From: Chryseobacterium rhizosphaerae
Lineage (GTDB): Bacteria; Bacteroidota; Bacteroidia; Flavobacteriales; Weeksellaceae
Direction: 5' to 3'
Length of the DNA stretch: 64,000 bases
Assembly (NCBI RefSeq): GCF_003385455.1
Contig: NZ_QNUF01000010.1
Coordinates: forward strand, 1-64,000
Part shown: in pieces, positions 17,747 through 27,661 of the stretch
Layout of the letters: each line of letters opens with the position of its first letter
How positions within the stretch are numbered: position 1 is the stretch's first letter
Made by a program: the position numbers and the translations under genes
Notes under the pieces: model-generated
The model's database searches: none
Seen by the model: only the letters and a program-made list of their open reading frames with translations
Told to the model about the DNA's origin: nothing

Positions 17747-18445
17747 TTAGCAGATTAACAGCAGTCTGTATTCACCATCATTTTCAACAGGGGCTCTATG
17801 AACACAGGGTAAAACCTCTTGCGCAGGGTGATCTACTGCCAGACGCCAAAGATGACCTACTCCCAGATTGGTAGGTTCCGCTCCTGGTTTAGGCTGATAA
17901 TGCAGATCAAAGAAATATTCTTCCAGGAAGTTTTCAAATGTGGTTTCCGGACCGTCATGGAGTTCTTTAAGTTTTTCACGGATTTCAGGAATAAGGGTTT
18001 TCTGTACAGTCTGGTCGTTAGGTAAGATCTCACTGGCAGCTCCATGATAAGTACACAAAAAAGTATCTGTTCCAATGGGTGAACGATCTACATGATAAGA
18101 ATATACGTCTGTGGAGAAGAAATCCAGCTCGTCATCACGGTCATAGCATTGCAGTAAATTGAGAGAAGGCAATGCCCCGAAATCAGTTAATAATTGTAGA
18201 TCACTTAAGATCGTTTCTCTTGCAATACTCCCCTTTTCAGAAAGTGTCAGGGCTAAAAGGTCTTCGGCAGATACTTCTGTCACATTCTCCTTGAGCTGAA
18301 GTTTAGAAACAATTTCTTTAAAATCCCCATTCAAATTTCTATTCCAGCAGATAGCATTCATAGTTCCGTGAAAATCAGTATTGATAAGTTCGGAAAAAGT
18401 AGAGACTACTCCAATTTGACTGTTGTCAGAAAATGTCTTGTCCAT
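17747..18445 (-). CDS. DUF1826-like protein
   Basis: A 232-residue soluble protein. The centre reads 'YHVDRSPIGTDTFLCTYHG' followed by 'ASEILPND', which resembles the 'FHVD...LLCTY.GPGTEWLPD' signature I remember for DUF1826 proteins. A later 'VLPCVHRAPVENDGEYRLLLIC' also fits their C-terminal strand. Conserved His, Asp and Cys suggest a metal or iron site. In other bacteria such genes have been found near metal-handling genes; nothing here confirms that. A CAAAAATA (reverse -7) at 18482-18489 lies upstream as a weak promoter candidate. Confidence 0.55.
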   Translation of the reverse strand: MDKTFSDNSQIGVVSTFSELINTDFHGTMNAICWNRNLNGDFKEIVSKLQLKENVTEVSAEDLLALTLSEKGSIARETILSDLQLLTDFGALPSLNLLQCYDRDDELDFFSTDVYSYHVDRSPIGTDTFLCTYHGAASEILPNDQTVQKTLIPEIREKLKELHDGPETTFENFLEEYFFDLHYQPKPGAEPTNLGVGHLWRLAVDHPAQEVLPCVHRAPVENDGEYRLLLIC

Positions 18446-18576
18446 AGTTTAAAGTAAACAATTTAGCCGTTTAATTCTTTGCAAAAATAAACAATACATA
18501 AGAAGATCACACTAAGATCAGACTTGTTTTTATGACCACAACTGATTGACATATCCTCGCTGGTATAAAAACTAAA

Positions 18577-18607
18577 ATTGGCTTTCTCCATGTTTGGGAA
18601 AGCCAAT
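18577..18607 (-). terminator. Terminator of the VgrG-Rhs operon
   Basis: A perfect 10-bp stem, ATTGGCTTTC and GAAAGCCAAT, has an 11-nt loop and is followed on the minus strand by TTTAGTTTTT. It lies 38 bases past the stop of the DUF4240 gene, the last gene of the T6SS effector operon. Confidence 0.7.
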
Positions 18608-18645
18608 GTATTATTCTTTATGTAGAGCTGTATAGTCTAAAGCAA

Positions 18646-19014
18646 CTAGTAAACACCTGTTGATTCCCCATATTTTTCTACACAAACTTCGTCTGCTACT
18701 CCATAGAGGATTTGTTCTGTTACATCATTGACGCTGTGTGGTATTTCTTCAGGATTATCCATAATCTGAAAATAAAGCTCCTTACCGTTACTCACCACCC
18801 AATTGGCTATATCTTCTACCCCATCCTCAGATTCTTCCATATAATCAATAAAAGGCTCATCCTGCAATTCAACCGATGCATCAACGAATTCTTCCTGAAA
18901 TTTGATAATTTCTTCTTTAGAAAAACCAGTCAGAATTTCTTTAAGCTTATCCCTATTAAGATCTGCTCTTCCAATGATAGACCAAAACCATTCGGATGTT
19001 TCAATATTTTCCAT
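18646..19014 (-). CDS. DUF4240 protein, probable immunity protein for the Rhs toxin
   Basis: A 122-residue acidic protein starting MENIETSEWFWSIIGRADLN, matching the DUF4240 family, whose members begin with an 'FW.II..A' motif. 'EIIKFQEEFVDASVELQ' and 'WVVSNGKELYFQIMDNPEEI' continue the family pattern. It starts 16 bases after the stop of the Rhs effector gene, the classic position of a cognate immunity gene in T6SS effector loci. DUF4240 proteins are found as immunity partners in polymorphic toxin systems. It carries no signal peptide, so it would act in the cytoplasm, which fits a nuclease toxin. Confidence 0.75.
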   Translation of the reverse strand: MENIETSEWFWSIIGRADLNRDKLKEILTGFSKEEIIKFQEEFVDASVELQDEPFIDYMEESEDGVEDIANWVVSNGKELYFQIMDNPEEIPHSVNDVTEQILYGVADEVCVEKYGESTGVY

Positions 19015-19030
19015 TTTTTATATAATTTAT

Positions 19031-22000
19031 TTAATGTACATGTTTCGGTTTTAAATTCCCTTTAGCGTCCCATTCATGCGTTGCCCTCAGCTTTTTATTT
19101 AATCTTGTAAACGGAGTTCCCGGGCCAGATCTTCCAAGTCTGTTAAGAGTGTTGTCCCAAGGTAATGAGTACCCCATTTTTTCCAACCCTTCTCTCATAG
19201 ATTTTTCAATGCTTTCCACACTGCTTAATGCTGTTTTATCTACGGTAAATACATCTAAAGATAAATTTCTTCCGGTTTTATTTCCGGCTGTTGCATACTT
19301 TTCAAATCTTCCTTTAAAAGTACCCACCTCACTTTTACCTATTTTTAAAAACTCGCCTGTATCTGCATCCTTTAAAATATATACAATCCCTTTTTGATTA
19401 CCATCAAAGCTCAGATTCCTCCAATTAGGATCAGTAAGATCAATTGATTTTAGGTTTTCGGAAGGAATGATAGTATTCCACCCAAAAATATCAATAAACG
19501 AGTTTACATTTTTTACATAGGCATATAAATTAGGTTCACCAGACATCAGCCCGATCGGATCCTGGCTGATATAATTACCACTTTCATTATCATAATAACG
19601 AAAACGATTATAAGCCAGTCCGGTTTCCTCATCTATATATTGTCCCTGATATAAAAAAGGAACAAATGTATGATCTCCTTTCCTCAAAGAACCATAGATA
19701 TCCAGTTCCCGTTCCCAGATTAAAATACCATCACGATTATACGCATGGGTTGGGGTTCCTAAATAATCACTGATTATACTAAACTGTTGCTCTCCTGTAA
19801 TTTTACCACAAGGGGTAAAACTTCCTTCCTTATACAGCCAAGTTATTACATTTTCTGCAGATTCTACAGCCTCTTCTACATTATTTTCGGCATCAATCGT
19901 TAGCTCTGGCGGAAAACTACCTTCATATTGCCATTCATGCAGAGGAATATTCCCATCCCAGACCCAACGGGTCACTTTATTTTTATATTGTTTTGCAATA
20001 CGCCGTCCTAAAGGATCGTAAAAAAAGACAACCTCACTGCCTTTAGGTAGGATTACCCTGGCCAACATTCCATTTCCTTTCCATTCGTATTGCCAGCCGA
20101 TACCGCTTCCTGTAAGGCTGATTCCGTATTTATGTTCTATTGTGGAAGCAGATACTGCTGCACGCTGGCTGCTCTTTCTGAATTCCTTAAAGATCAGGTT
20201 TCCTTCGGCATCATAGTAATAATTATAGCGGATATCTTTTAAAAGCCTTCCTCCGGCTCCATACGTACGATCCGACTGCTCCGGAGTCTCAAACAGATTT
20301 CCTATAGCATCAGGTGCTTTATAAATGGTTTCGGTTTGCTGGCGGCTCTGGTAATTGCCGCTTACCAGATTATCCCATGAGTCATAATTAAAAGAGGTAC
20401 TGGCTCCTGTAATTTCGTTAACCGTTTTCAGCAGGCGGTTGGCAGTACCCCAGAAATAACGGGTCCGGTTTTGTTCTACATTATGACTATTAATGCTGCT
20501 TCGTATCACACGGCCCTGCTGGTCTCTTTCCGTAAGCTGGCTGATTCCTCCCGTGAGCTCTCTTTGGATCTCCAGCCCTGTAGCATCATACTGCCACTGA
20601 GCTTTCCAGTTTCCACTTTCCATTTCCCTTACCTGCCCAAAATGGTCATACTGGCTGGTAATATCAGCCCCTAAAGAACTCTGGGTCTGTAAGGAATTAT
20701 TCTCCTCATCAAACAAGGTACTCACCCAATGCTGGCCTTGCTGCTCTTTAAGAATACGGCCATCTTTAGCACGTTGTATTTTTATGGTGATATCCTGGTT
20801 GAGTGCTCCCGATAAGAATCCATCTTTATTATAATGATATCCTGTAAATGAAAGGTCACTATGCTGCTCCATGATAACATTCCCTGTGCCGTCATAATCA
20901 TATTCGGTCCAGCGGTTATCGGGTCGTATCACTCTTTTCACCCTGCCTACTGCATCACGTTCATACTGCCGGTGCAACCCGTCAAATCCCCATTCATTGA
21001 TTACATTTCCCACTCCATCCAATGCAAACCGGTATACTTCTCCTTTTTCATTGCTGATATTTTTCAGCTGTAACTCTGTATCATAAGCAAATTTTACGGT
21101 ACGGTTATTTTGTGTGCGGCTTAGTAAAACTCCCAGGCTTCCATACCGAAAATGGACTTCATGTAAATCATCTTTCGCGTGGATGATGTTATAGGAAGTA
21201 TCATATTCAAAATAATGCTCATTTCCATCCGGCTCTTTTATATACACCGTATTTCCTGCATCATCATATTTGTAATACGCCAGATTGCCACGCACGTCAC
21301 GTTCACAAATTACATTTCCCACCTCATCATAATCCCATTTGTTATAGGTTTCGTTGGGATAGATCACCTGTACCATGCGGTGGAATTTATCATAGAAAAA
21401 ATGCACAGAACGGTTGTTACTATCGGTGATTTTTCTAAGATACCTGTTTTCATACTGATAAAACAGTTTTTCACCGGAAGGAAGTTTCTTTTTTATAATC
21501 CTGTGAAGATCATCGTAGCTCCATTCTATTTCCGTCCCTCCGGGCGTTGTGACTTTAGTCAGGTTAAAAACATCATCATATTGAAACTGAGTTGTTTCAT
21601 TATTCTCATTTTCAACAGTTTCCAACAATCCATTTTCAGTATAGAGGTATTTCTTCGTAAGACCTTCGGCATTTACGGTTAATTCAAGCTCCTGATACTG
21701 ATTGTATTTTTGATGGGTAACCCCTCCGTTTTCATCTATTATTTTATAAATCAGCTTATCATCATCATAAAAATATTCTGTGGTAAAGCCTAAACTATTC
21801 CGCGTAATTGTCTGTCCCGGATTATATTCTGTAAAGTATTCCAATACCCCACCATCACCCCAGGTATGAATACATTTTGCATCATCCCCTTTGCCTTCAT
21901 ATTCCCAATAAAAGTTCTGTCCTGTCTGGTTGGTGAGCTGTATGAGTAAATGATGGTTATAATAAAAGTGTTTTTCCGCTCCTATGACATCTTTGTTGTA

Positions 22001-23422
22001 GATCATATTCCCCAATTCATCATATTTATATTGAATATAGGTGATCTCTCTATTTTCTGAAATGGTATATAAACGGGTAATGCGTTGATCAGCATCACTT
22101 TCGACTTTTATTATTTTACCTGTACTGTCTATAATCTGTTTTAAACATCCATTGGGATGATATTGAAATTCCATGATAAAACCGTCTGCTCTGGAAATTG
22201 AAGAAAGCATCCTGTAACCTTCCTTATTCAAAGCTCCATTAAACCTGTAACGAAGGTTATTGGAATCTGTCAGCAGATATCCTTTTTCATCGTTACTAAA
22301 GGTCAACTGTTCTTTTCTGCTAAAATATTTTTCACCATCACTAACCAGTGGAACAACCGTCTCACGGCCATCTGACAGGCGTAAGGAAGCAAAATTATTT
22401 CCCAGATCAAACAATCCCATATGATAGCTGTGATGCCAGTTAAAACCTAACGGCCCATTTACCTCGGCATCACTGTAGTAGGTTCGCTGCCATACAAAAG
22501 GGATAGGTCCCGGCAGCTCGATATCTGTATTTGTGGAGTATACTCTTCCTGTAGCAGCATCCACGGGTTCACCAAACAAACGGCATTTTACAGGCTGTAA
22601 AACTTTTGCCAGCTTAGGTTTGTTGGGTTTAATACCGTCAATAGCGTCCTGTAATTTGTTTCCTGCTTTTTTCCATAATTTCCCCATTCCTTTCAGTCCC
22701 AGGCTCATCGCCAGCTGAAAAAGGTCGATGGTAGGGGGACCTCCTGCCAAAACAGGCTTCCCTGCTGATGTCATGATCAGCAGCATGGAAGTAGGAGCCA
22801 TTAATGCTACTTTCGGTTTAGGTTTTGTAATACGAAATGGCGCAGGGATTCCTATTAAATTACATGACAAAGCAAGATGGAATTGCGTACTGCATGGCCC
22901 GCCATCTGCTAAAACAGTACTGCTTCCCAGAAACATTTCTGAGCTTGCAATAGGTTTTACTATAGGAAACGGAATATGTAAGAAAATTCCCGGTAAATGC
23001 TGAATTCCTGTTCCCGCATTCGCCACCCACTGCCCATGAACCTGTACAGAAGGTTTCATACCGTTTACAATTGCTGTACATACCGAAGCTAAACTTGTTG
23101 GAGGTTCAGATCCGTCAGCAGGAGGAGCAGGAGGTTCCGGCAAAACGCTGGAAATAGCATTCATGATGGCACTCATAATATCGAAAACCATTCCGATGTG
23201 AGGAACCGGCAATAAAGGCATTGGCGGAAAAATGGTTTCATGGAAATCTATACCAATAGCCAGATCAAAATACTTCCCTACAGGCATCCCGGGCATAGCC
23301 GGTAAAATACTGGCCATATCTTTCTGCAAATGGTCCAGTTTATTTTTAGCCTCTCCAAAAAGTTCACCAAAACCTTTTCGCGGAGCCGGTGATGTTACTA
23401 CTTTTCCAATAATATCTGACAT
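19031..23422 (-). CDS. T6SS PAAR/Rhs polymorphic toxin with C-terminal GIY-YIG-like nuclease
   Basis: A 1463-residue effector. The N-terminal ~260 residues are PAAR-like, rich in Gly/Pro ('MPGMPVGKYFDLAIGIDFHE', 'GSSTVLADGGP', 'AGKPVLAGGPPTIDLF'). From about 280 the DUF6531 entry ('CRLFGEPVDAATGRVYSTNT') leads into many YD repeats ('YDELGNMIY', 'YDDAGNTVY', 'YDGTGNVIM') and ends at the core motif 'NYISQDPIGL' (DPIGL 1288-1292). The variable tip holds GIVYIL (1345-1350), KIGKS (1360-1364), Arg1372, Glu1406/1411 and Asn1424, the GIY-YIG nuclease order. It should be loaded on the VgrG encoded upstream and cut DNA in target cells. The cytoplasmic DUF4240 neighbour would protect the producer. Confidence 0.88.
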   Translation of the reverse strand: MSDIIGKVVTSPAPRKGFGELFGEAKNKLDHLQKDMASILPAMPGMPVGKYFDLAIGIDFHETIFPPMPLLPVPHIGMVFDIMSAIMNAISSVLPEPPAPPADGSEPPTSLASVCTAIVNGMKPSVQVHGQWVANAGTGIQHLPGIFLHIPFPIVKPIASSEMFLGSSTVLADGGPCSTQFHLALSCNLIGIPAPFRITKPKPKVALMAPTSMLLIMTSAGKPVLAGGPPTIDLFQLAMSLGLKGMGKLWKKAGNKLQDAIDGIKPNKPKLAKVLQPVKCRLFGEPVDAATGRVYSTNTDIELPGPIPFVWQRTYYSDAEVNGPLGFNWHHSYHMGLFDLGNNFASLRLSDGRETVVPLVSDGEKYFSRKEQLTFSNDEKGYLLTDSNNLRYRFNGALNKEGYRMLSSISRADGFIMEFQYHPNGCLKQIIDSTGKIIKVESDADQRITRLYTISENREITYIQYKYDELGNMIYNKDVIGAEKHFYYNHHLLIQLTNQTGQNFYWEYEGKGDDAKCIHTWGDGGVLEYFTEYNPGQTITRNSLGFTTEYFYDDDKLIYKIIDENGGVTHQKYNQYQELELTVNAEGLTKKYLYTENGLLETVENENNETTQFQYDDVFNLTKVTTPGGTEIEWSYDDLHRIIKKKLPSGEKLFYQYENRYLRKITDSNNRSVHFFYDKFHRMVQVIYPNETYNKWDYDEVGNVICERDVRGNLAYYKYDDAGNTVYIKEPDGNEHYFEYDTSYNIIHAKDDLHEVHFRYGSLGVLLSRTQNNRTVKFAYDTELQLKNISNEKGEVYRFALDGVGNVINEWGFDGLHRQYERDAVGRVKRVIRPDNRWTEYDYDGTGNVIMEQHSDLSFTGYHYNKDGFLSGALNQDITIKIQRAKDGRILKEQQGQHWVSTLFDEENNSLQTQSSLGADITSQYDHFGQVREMESGNWKAQWQYDATGLEIQRELTGGISQLTERDQQGRVIRSSINSHNVEQNRTRYFWGTANRLLKTVNEITGASTSFNYDSWDNLVSGNYQSRQQTETIYKAPDAIGNLFETPEQSDRTYGAGGRLLKDIRYNYYYDAEGNLIFKEFRKSSQRAAVSASTIEHKYGISLTGSGIGWQYEWKGNGMLARVILPKGSEVVFFYDPLGRRIAKQYKNKVTRWVWDGNIPLHEWQYEGSFPPELTIDAENNVEEAVESAENVITWLYKEGSFTPCGKITGEQQFSIISDYLGTPTHAYNRDGILIWERELDIYGSLRKGDHTFVPFLYQGQYIDEETGLAYNRFRYYDNESGNYISQDPIGLMSGEPNLYAYVKNVNSFIDIFGWNTIIPSENLKSIDLTDPNWRNLSFDGNQKGIVYILKDADTGEFLKIGKSEVGTFKGRFEKYATAGNKTGRNLSLDVFTVDKTALSSVESIEKSMREGLEKMGYSLPWDNTLNRLGRSGPGTPFTRLNKKLRATHEWDAKGNLKPKHVH

Positions 23423-23425
23423 AGG

Positions 23426-24817
23426 CTAGTTTTTAAGTTTTGATAATTGATCTTTCCAAACCGACTGTTCCATTTTTAACGAAGCAGAATCAACACCTGC
23501 CTGCGCTAATAAACTTTCCCAATCATCACCTAACCAGTCTGCCAACTGTAGTTCTATTTCATTGACTTCTTCTTTTGTCTTGATCTGCTTTCCTAAATAA
23601 AGCCCCATAAAAGCGGCATGCAGAAAAGTAGACTGCCTTCTGACACTGATATCTAAATACGCTCCGGCAGCCAAAGAAAAAAGAATGCTTTCAAAGGCCT
23701 TCTGAAGGTTATTTTTTTCATAATAAATATGTGCTATAAGCCGGTTAGTCTCCATAATATAGTAGACATCCTGGCGTTTGGATGCTTTTTCTGATAATTC
23801 CTGATAGACCAACAAGGCAGCATCCCTGTTTTTGTTACCATATAATAAAGCTGCTTTTAGAAGCATACAGGATTTCCAGACCGGATAACCTGTAGCATCA
23901 TCATCTACCATTGCTTTTGATGATTCTTCCAGTGCTTTATCGGTATATTCTTCACTTTTTTTAGTATTCTGTACGGCAAAGAAGGCTTGTGACGCCACCA
24001 GCAAACCTGCTATTTTTGAAGATACAGAGCCTATTTCCTCGGTAATCGTTATCAGACGTTTCACTTCTACTTCAGTCCTGTTTTTTATTTTCTGAGTCGT
24101 AGAATCCATCACTACAATCACCTGCTTCCGGAATCTGGCATCAGCATCTACCGTATTATAATTATCACTTGCTTTATACATTTCATTTTTAATAGCCTCT
24201 GCCATTTTAAGCTTTGGATATATATAATGATAAAGAGCTTCATTATCTTTTTTCCCTTGCAGCTTTATACGTCTTTCCTCAGCCAGATCCATCGTTACCA
24301 GACGTAAGGAATCGGGAACCGTTTCAATAACCTGTTGAAACCAGTGGGCTATATTTTGTTTCGCATGGGCTACCAGAGGGAAATACAGACAGAAATAAAA
24401 ATGCTCTCCTTGATCTGTGATACTTCTTTTAAAGCGCTCCAGCTCACTAAACAGGCTGACCGCACTGGGCAGCAGGCTGTCATCAGGAACAAAAGCTTCT
24501 TTAATGATATTATTCTCCCAAAGTGCCCGGTGCAGATCTTTATCTTTTTTAGGATGAGGAGTAAACCAGGTTACGAATTCATTCCATAACTGCTCTTCAA
24601 ATAATTGTTGATCACCATGATATTCGGCTTCAAAACGGAAAAAGATGTCATTAGATTCTCCAACAGGAGACTGCTCGATCTGCATGAATTTATCAATCAT
24701 CTCAACATCCGGATACTGTGCTACCCAAACAGCCAGTTTCCAGGATTCCTTTTTTTCAGCAACAGACCATAACTCTTTAAGTTTATAATATTCCTGTGCT
24801 ATTGAGGATGTTTCCAT
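23426..24817 (-). CDS. Putative T6SS effector adaptor/chaperone, 463 aa
   Basis: A soluble, mostly alpha-helical protein placed between vgrG (1-base gap) and the Rhs gene (3-base gap), so it is surely co-translated with both. The N-terminal half is Trp/Phe-rich ('WVAQYPDVEMIDKFMQIEQS', 'LWNEFVTWFTPHP'). The C-terminal half shows TPR-like helix pairs ('LVYQELSEKASKRQDVYYIM', 'IYYEKNNLQKAFESI'). No DUF4123 or DUF1795/EagR signature was seen. By position it would load the Rhs effector on VgrG, as Tap/TEC or EagR proteins do elsewhere. That role is inferred from context alone. Confidence 0.7.
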   Translation of the reverse strand: METSSIAQEYYKLKELWSVAEKKESWKLAVWVAQYPDVEMIDKFMQIEQSPVGESNDIFFRFEAEYHGDQQLFEEQLWNEFVTWFTPHPKKDKDLHRALWENNIIKEAFVPDDSLLPSAVSLFSELERFKRSITDQGEHFYFCLYFPLVAHAKQNIAHWFQQVIETVPDSLRLVTMDLAEERRIKLQGKKDNEALYHYIYPKLKMAEAIKNEMYKASDNYNTVDADARFRKQVIVVMDSTTQKIKNRTEVEVKRLITITEEIGSVSSKIAGLLVASQAFFAVQNTKKSEEYTDKALEESSKAMVDDDATGYPVWKSCMLLKAALLYGNKNRDAALLVYQELSEKASKRQDVYYIMETNRLIAHIYYEKNNLQKAFESILFSLAAGAYLDISVRRQSTFLHAAFMGLYLGKQIKTKEEVNEIELQLADWLGDDWESLLAQAGVDSASLKMEQSVWKDQLSKLKN

Positions 24818-24818
24818 A

Positions 24819-26906
24819 TTATGAATTCAGTTTAACTAAACCTCCCGTAATTATTGTTTCCCCTTCTCCATTCATAGAGACCTTACTGCCACTGATACTT
24901 GTTTCTTTTCCGGTCACCTGAACTTCTTTACTGCCGGAAGCCGTTACAGTAACACCGCTTACAGCAGCCACATTGGCTTCCGAGCTCAGCTCTACACCAG
25001 CTTTACCACTTCCCATAGAAATAATGGTATCCCCTGTGATCTTAATATTTTTAGCGTGAATGGTAATGGTTTCATCTTCAATAACAATAGATGATTTTCC
25101 ATTATTCAATGAGATTTTTTTACTGGCCACTCCGGAAATGGTATCCTTACCATCTACTGTAATTGTATTTCCGCCTGTCTTGTCTTTGATGGTGATTCCT
25201 CCTCCATCATCAAGGCTTATAATATGACCGCTTTTACTGCTAATGCTTTTCACGTTATTACCCTGACCGCCACCTCCTCCGGCTCCCCCATGAAACATTC
25301 CTCCCATGACGAATGGACGGTCAGGATGCTGGTGAACAAAATTGACCATGATTTGGTCATCTACCTCAGGGATAGCCATAAACCCTCTGTTTTTACTTAC
25401 TTTATCGCTGCTTCCCCCATCAGGAGTCATAACACGAACAAATTCAGTAGTATCGGGACCGTTCTGCCAGTCAAACTGTACCTGAACACGCCCCTGGTTT
25501 AAAGGATCTGTATTGGAAATTACTTTTGCAAACTGCGGCTCTGCTTTAGGATAATGGAATTCCGGTCTTGGCATAAATCCGGTGTCAGCTGCAATGGCAT
25601 CAAAAAAACCTGTATAATGTCCTCTTGCATCCACTTCATGTCTTACCTCCGTCATCATCAGTTTTGTAAAGTAAGAGGTTTCATTAGTATCCGGTTTTCG
25701 CATTTCAATATCTGCAGTACAGCCCGGATATAAAAACGGAACAGAAGTAGATCCTGAAGTGGTAAATACATCTACAGAATTACTTCCTGCCGCCCCTTTT
25801 TGGGAAGCATCTATATCCATGATCTTTGAAGCTTTTATAGGAGCTATACTCAGCGAGGGAGTGATAAACGTCTTTTCAGAAATTTCATAAGCCCGTTTAG
25901 CAATATCCGAAGTATGGTTAATTTTTGAATTTCCGGCAGTCAGTTTTTCATTTTTACTGCTGTTGTATCCATAGAAAGAAGGATTCACATGCTGGGCTTT
26001 CATCTTAATTTTCACATCTGCAACGTTGCTTCCATAAGTAAGTTTTATCGGTTTTTCCTGGGGTGGTAATTTTCCAAAATGCAGAACTTCACCATCATAA
26101 AAAAACTGCTCTCCATAAGCTTCAGCAATCCTTGCCAGGTAATTGTAATGCGTTTCATTATATTGAGAGCTATAAGAGACATTTCCATATTGAGCATCTA
26201 CCCTGATATCAAATCTACTTGTTCCCAGGCCTTCTTTTATCACCTGATCGGCAACATTATTGAGACTTATTTCCTGCTTTCCTCCAAAGCTTTGGGTATG
26301 GGGAGCGGAATCTAATAAAATAGTAGGGCTATATCCTGTAAGAATAATATTTCCCAGACTTCCTTTATCCTGCTCAAAACCTACTTCGGTGATCACTCCT
26401 ACAAAATTTCTTTCCGGACCATCATCAACATCTTTATACTTGAAAACAATGGTAATCCTTTTTCCAAGGAAGCTTTGAGCCTGTTCCAAATTATGGTTTT
26501 CCGTACTTCCCAATGTATCATGGGCTAAGGTCAAATCAAACTGATGATGTTTTACTGCACTTTGGTTAAGTTTGAAATGTTTAAAAAATTTGATTTCTTT
26601 ACCTTCAATAAATATTTCCAGTTTCACCACCCTGTTGATCCCTGCAATGGCATTTTCAGGAATGTTCTGGGCATTGAATATTTTGGATGTAGGTTGTTTT
26701 ACCCAAAGTTTTTCTTCAACAATTGACGGAGTATTGGGTAAAATAGTTTTGTTCAGGAGCTGATTCCCCGAATGGGTGAAGTTTTTTACCTCAGAAACCA
26801 TTTTCTTGGGATCAGAAATATCTACGGATTCTTTTACTTTACTTAGAATATCTTTATGGGGTGAATCTATTCCCTTTTTGGGAAAGTTTTCTTCTGGTTT
26901 AAACAT
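24819..26906 (-). CDS. vgrG: VgrG spike protein of a type VI secretion system
   Basis: A 695-residue protein. The start is set at ATG 26906 (MFKPEENFPKKG); the frame runs to 26951 but the extra 15 residues are hydrophobic and unlike a VgrG. An unusual ~80-residue N-terminal extension precedes the gp27-like hub (about 80-440: 'LTLAHDTLGSTENHNLEQAQ', 'EGLGTSRFDIRV', 'YLARIAEAYGEQFFYDGEVL'). The gp5 OB fold is at about 460-560 ('RVQVQFDW', 'FVRVMTPDGG', 'VNFVHQHPDRPFVMGGMFHG'), then a Gly linker and a beta-helical needle ('GNTITVDGKDTI', 'VSMNGEGETIITGG'). No structural T6SS genes are in the window, so this is an auxiliary vgrG-effector module. Confidence 0.9.
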   Translation of the reverse strand: MFKPEENFPKKGIDSPHKDILSKVKESVDISDPKKMVSEVKNFTHSGNQLLNKTILPNTPSIVEEKLWVKQPTSKIFNAQNIPENAIAGINRVVKLEIFIEGKEIKFFKHFKLNQSAVKHHQFDLTLAHDTLGSTENHNLEQAQSFLGKRITIVFKYKDVDDGPERNFVGVITEVGFEQDKGSLGNIILTGYSPTILLDSAPHTQSFGGKQEISLNNVADQVIKEGLGTSRFDIRVDAQYGNVSYSSQYNETHYNYLARIAEAYGEQFFYDGEVLHFGKLPPQEKPIKLTYGSNVADVKIKMKAQHVNPSFYGYNSSKNEKLTAGNSKINHTSDIAKRAYEISEKTFITPSLSIAPIKASKIMDIDASQKGAAGSNSVDVFTTSGSTSVPFLYPGCTADIEMRKPDTNETSYFTKLMMTEVRHEVDARGHYTGFFDAIAADTGFMPRPEFHYPKAEPQFAKVISNTDPLNQGRVQVQFDWQNGPDTTEFVRVMTPDGGSSDKVSKNRGFMAIPEVDDQIMVNFVHQHPDRPFVMGGMFHGGAGGGGGQGNNVKSISSKSGHIISLDDGGGITIKDKTGGNTITVDGKDTISGVASKKISLNNGKSSIVIEDETITIHAKNIKITGDTIISMGSGKAGVELSSEANVAAVSGVTVTASGSKEVQVTGKETSISGSKVSMNGEGETIITGGLVKLNS

Positions 26907-27598
26907 GATAATGAATTGTAATAGGTTACATGGGAATTTCTTCCATATCAAGAAAAGACCAATCGCCTCAAATGACAGTCAACAAGTTGCATTGGTCTTT
27001 TAGCAGCTTATCTTCAGACCGCTTTGAGATGTCTTTTTCAGAGTTTAATGAGAACTCAAACTCTTTTTCCTGCGATTAACAGCCACAGTTTTTCACAGTG
27101 GTTTTGAATTTTTTCATAAGTTTTTTTATTGATTTTGGTACTGCAATTTATCACCTTAAAGATTCACTTCAAAATGAAATAGGCAGTATTTTAAAAATTG
27201 TCGTAAAACTACGACATTCATTATTTTTTCATTATTTATGAATAATATAAACAATTATATCTATTTAACTAATAATCATATATTAACAATAATTGCAATA
27301 TGATTACTAATCCACATCTACGAGCCGACAACAGATTATTGTCCCGAAAAAAGACTAAAAAATCAGATTATAATGTAACCCTGTTTCTATTGTTTATATT
27401 GCAGAAAACTTTTCAAAAAACCACCGTTGAATTGGCAGGCAGAAAATAGATAACCTGGTTCACCAAAGATATTCCATTCCAGGATGCCCTATATTAGTCT
27501 TATGGGTCACCAGGGCTTATTATAAATATTGAATTCCGGAAACAAAACTAAGGCGTATTTTTTCCCTGCTTACCGGAAAGGCTATACTTTCAGAAGAA
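26907..27598. other. Intergenic region between vgrG and glsA
   Basis: About 690 AT-rich bases between divergent genes. No ORF is convincing. The only signal I can support is the glsA promoter that begins at 27599. No clear TAnnTTTG was found for vgrG on the minus strand. Confidence 0.4.
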
Positions 27599-27629
27599 TT
27601 GCCAACGAAGATGAAATACTTTATCTTTG
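27599..27629 (+). promoter_or_regulatory. Promoter of the glutaminase gene
   Basis: TTG (27599-27601), 20 bases, then TATCTTTG (27622-27629), an excellent match to the Bacteroidota promoter consensus. Transcription should begin near 27636. This also shows that the protein start is the ATG at 27662 and not the TTG at 27599. Confidence 0.75.
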
Positions 27630-27661
27630 TTTTTCAAGACTTATCTAAACATTTATTCTCT

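Noticed and set aside
21179-21682. Plus-strand ORF of 167 codons inside the Rhs gene
   Set aside because: Antisense frame of the YD repeats; low-complexity Ile/Phe-rich translation with no signals of its own.
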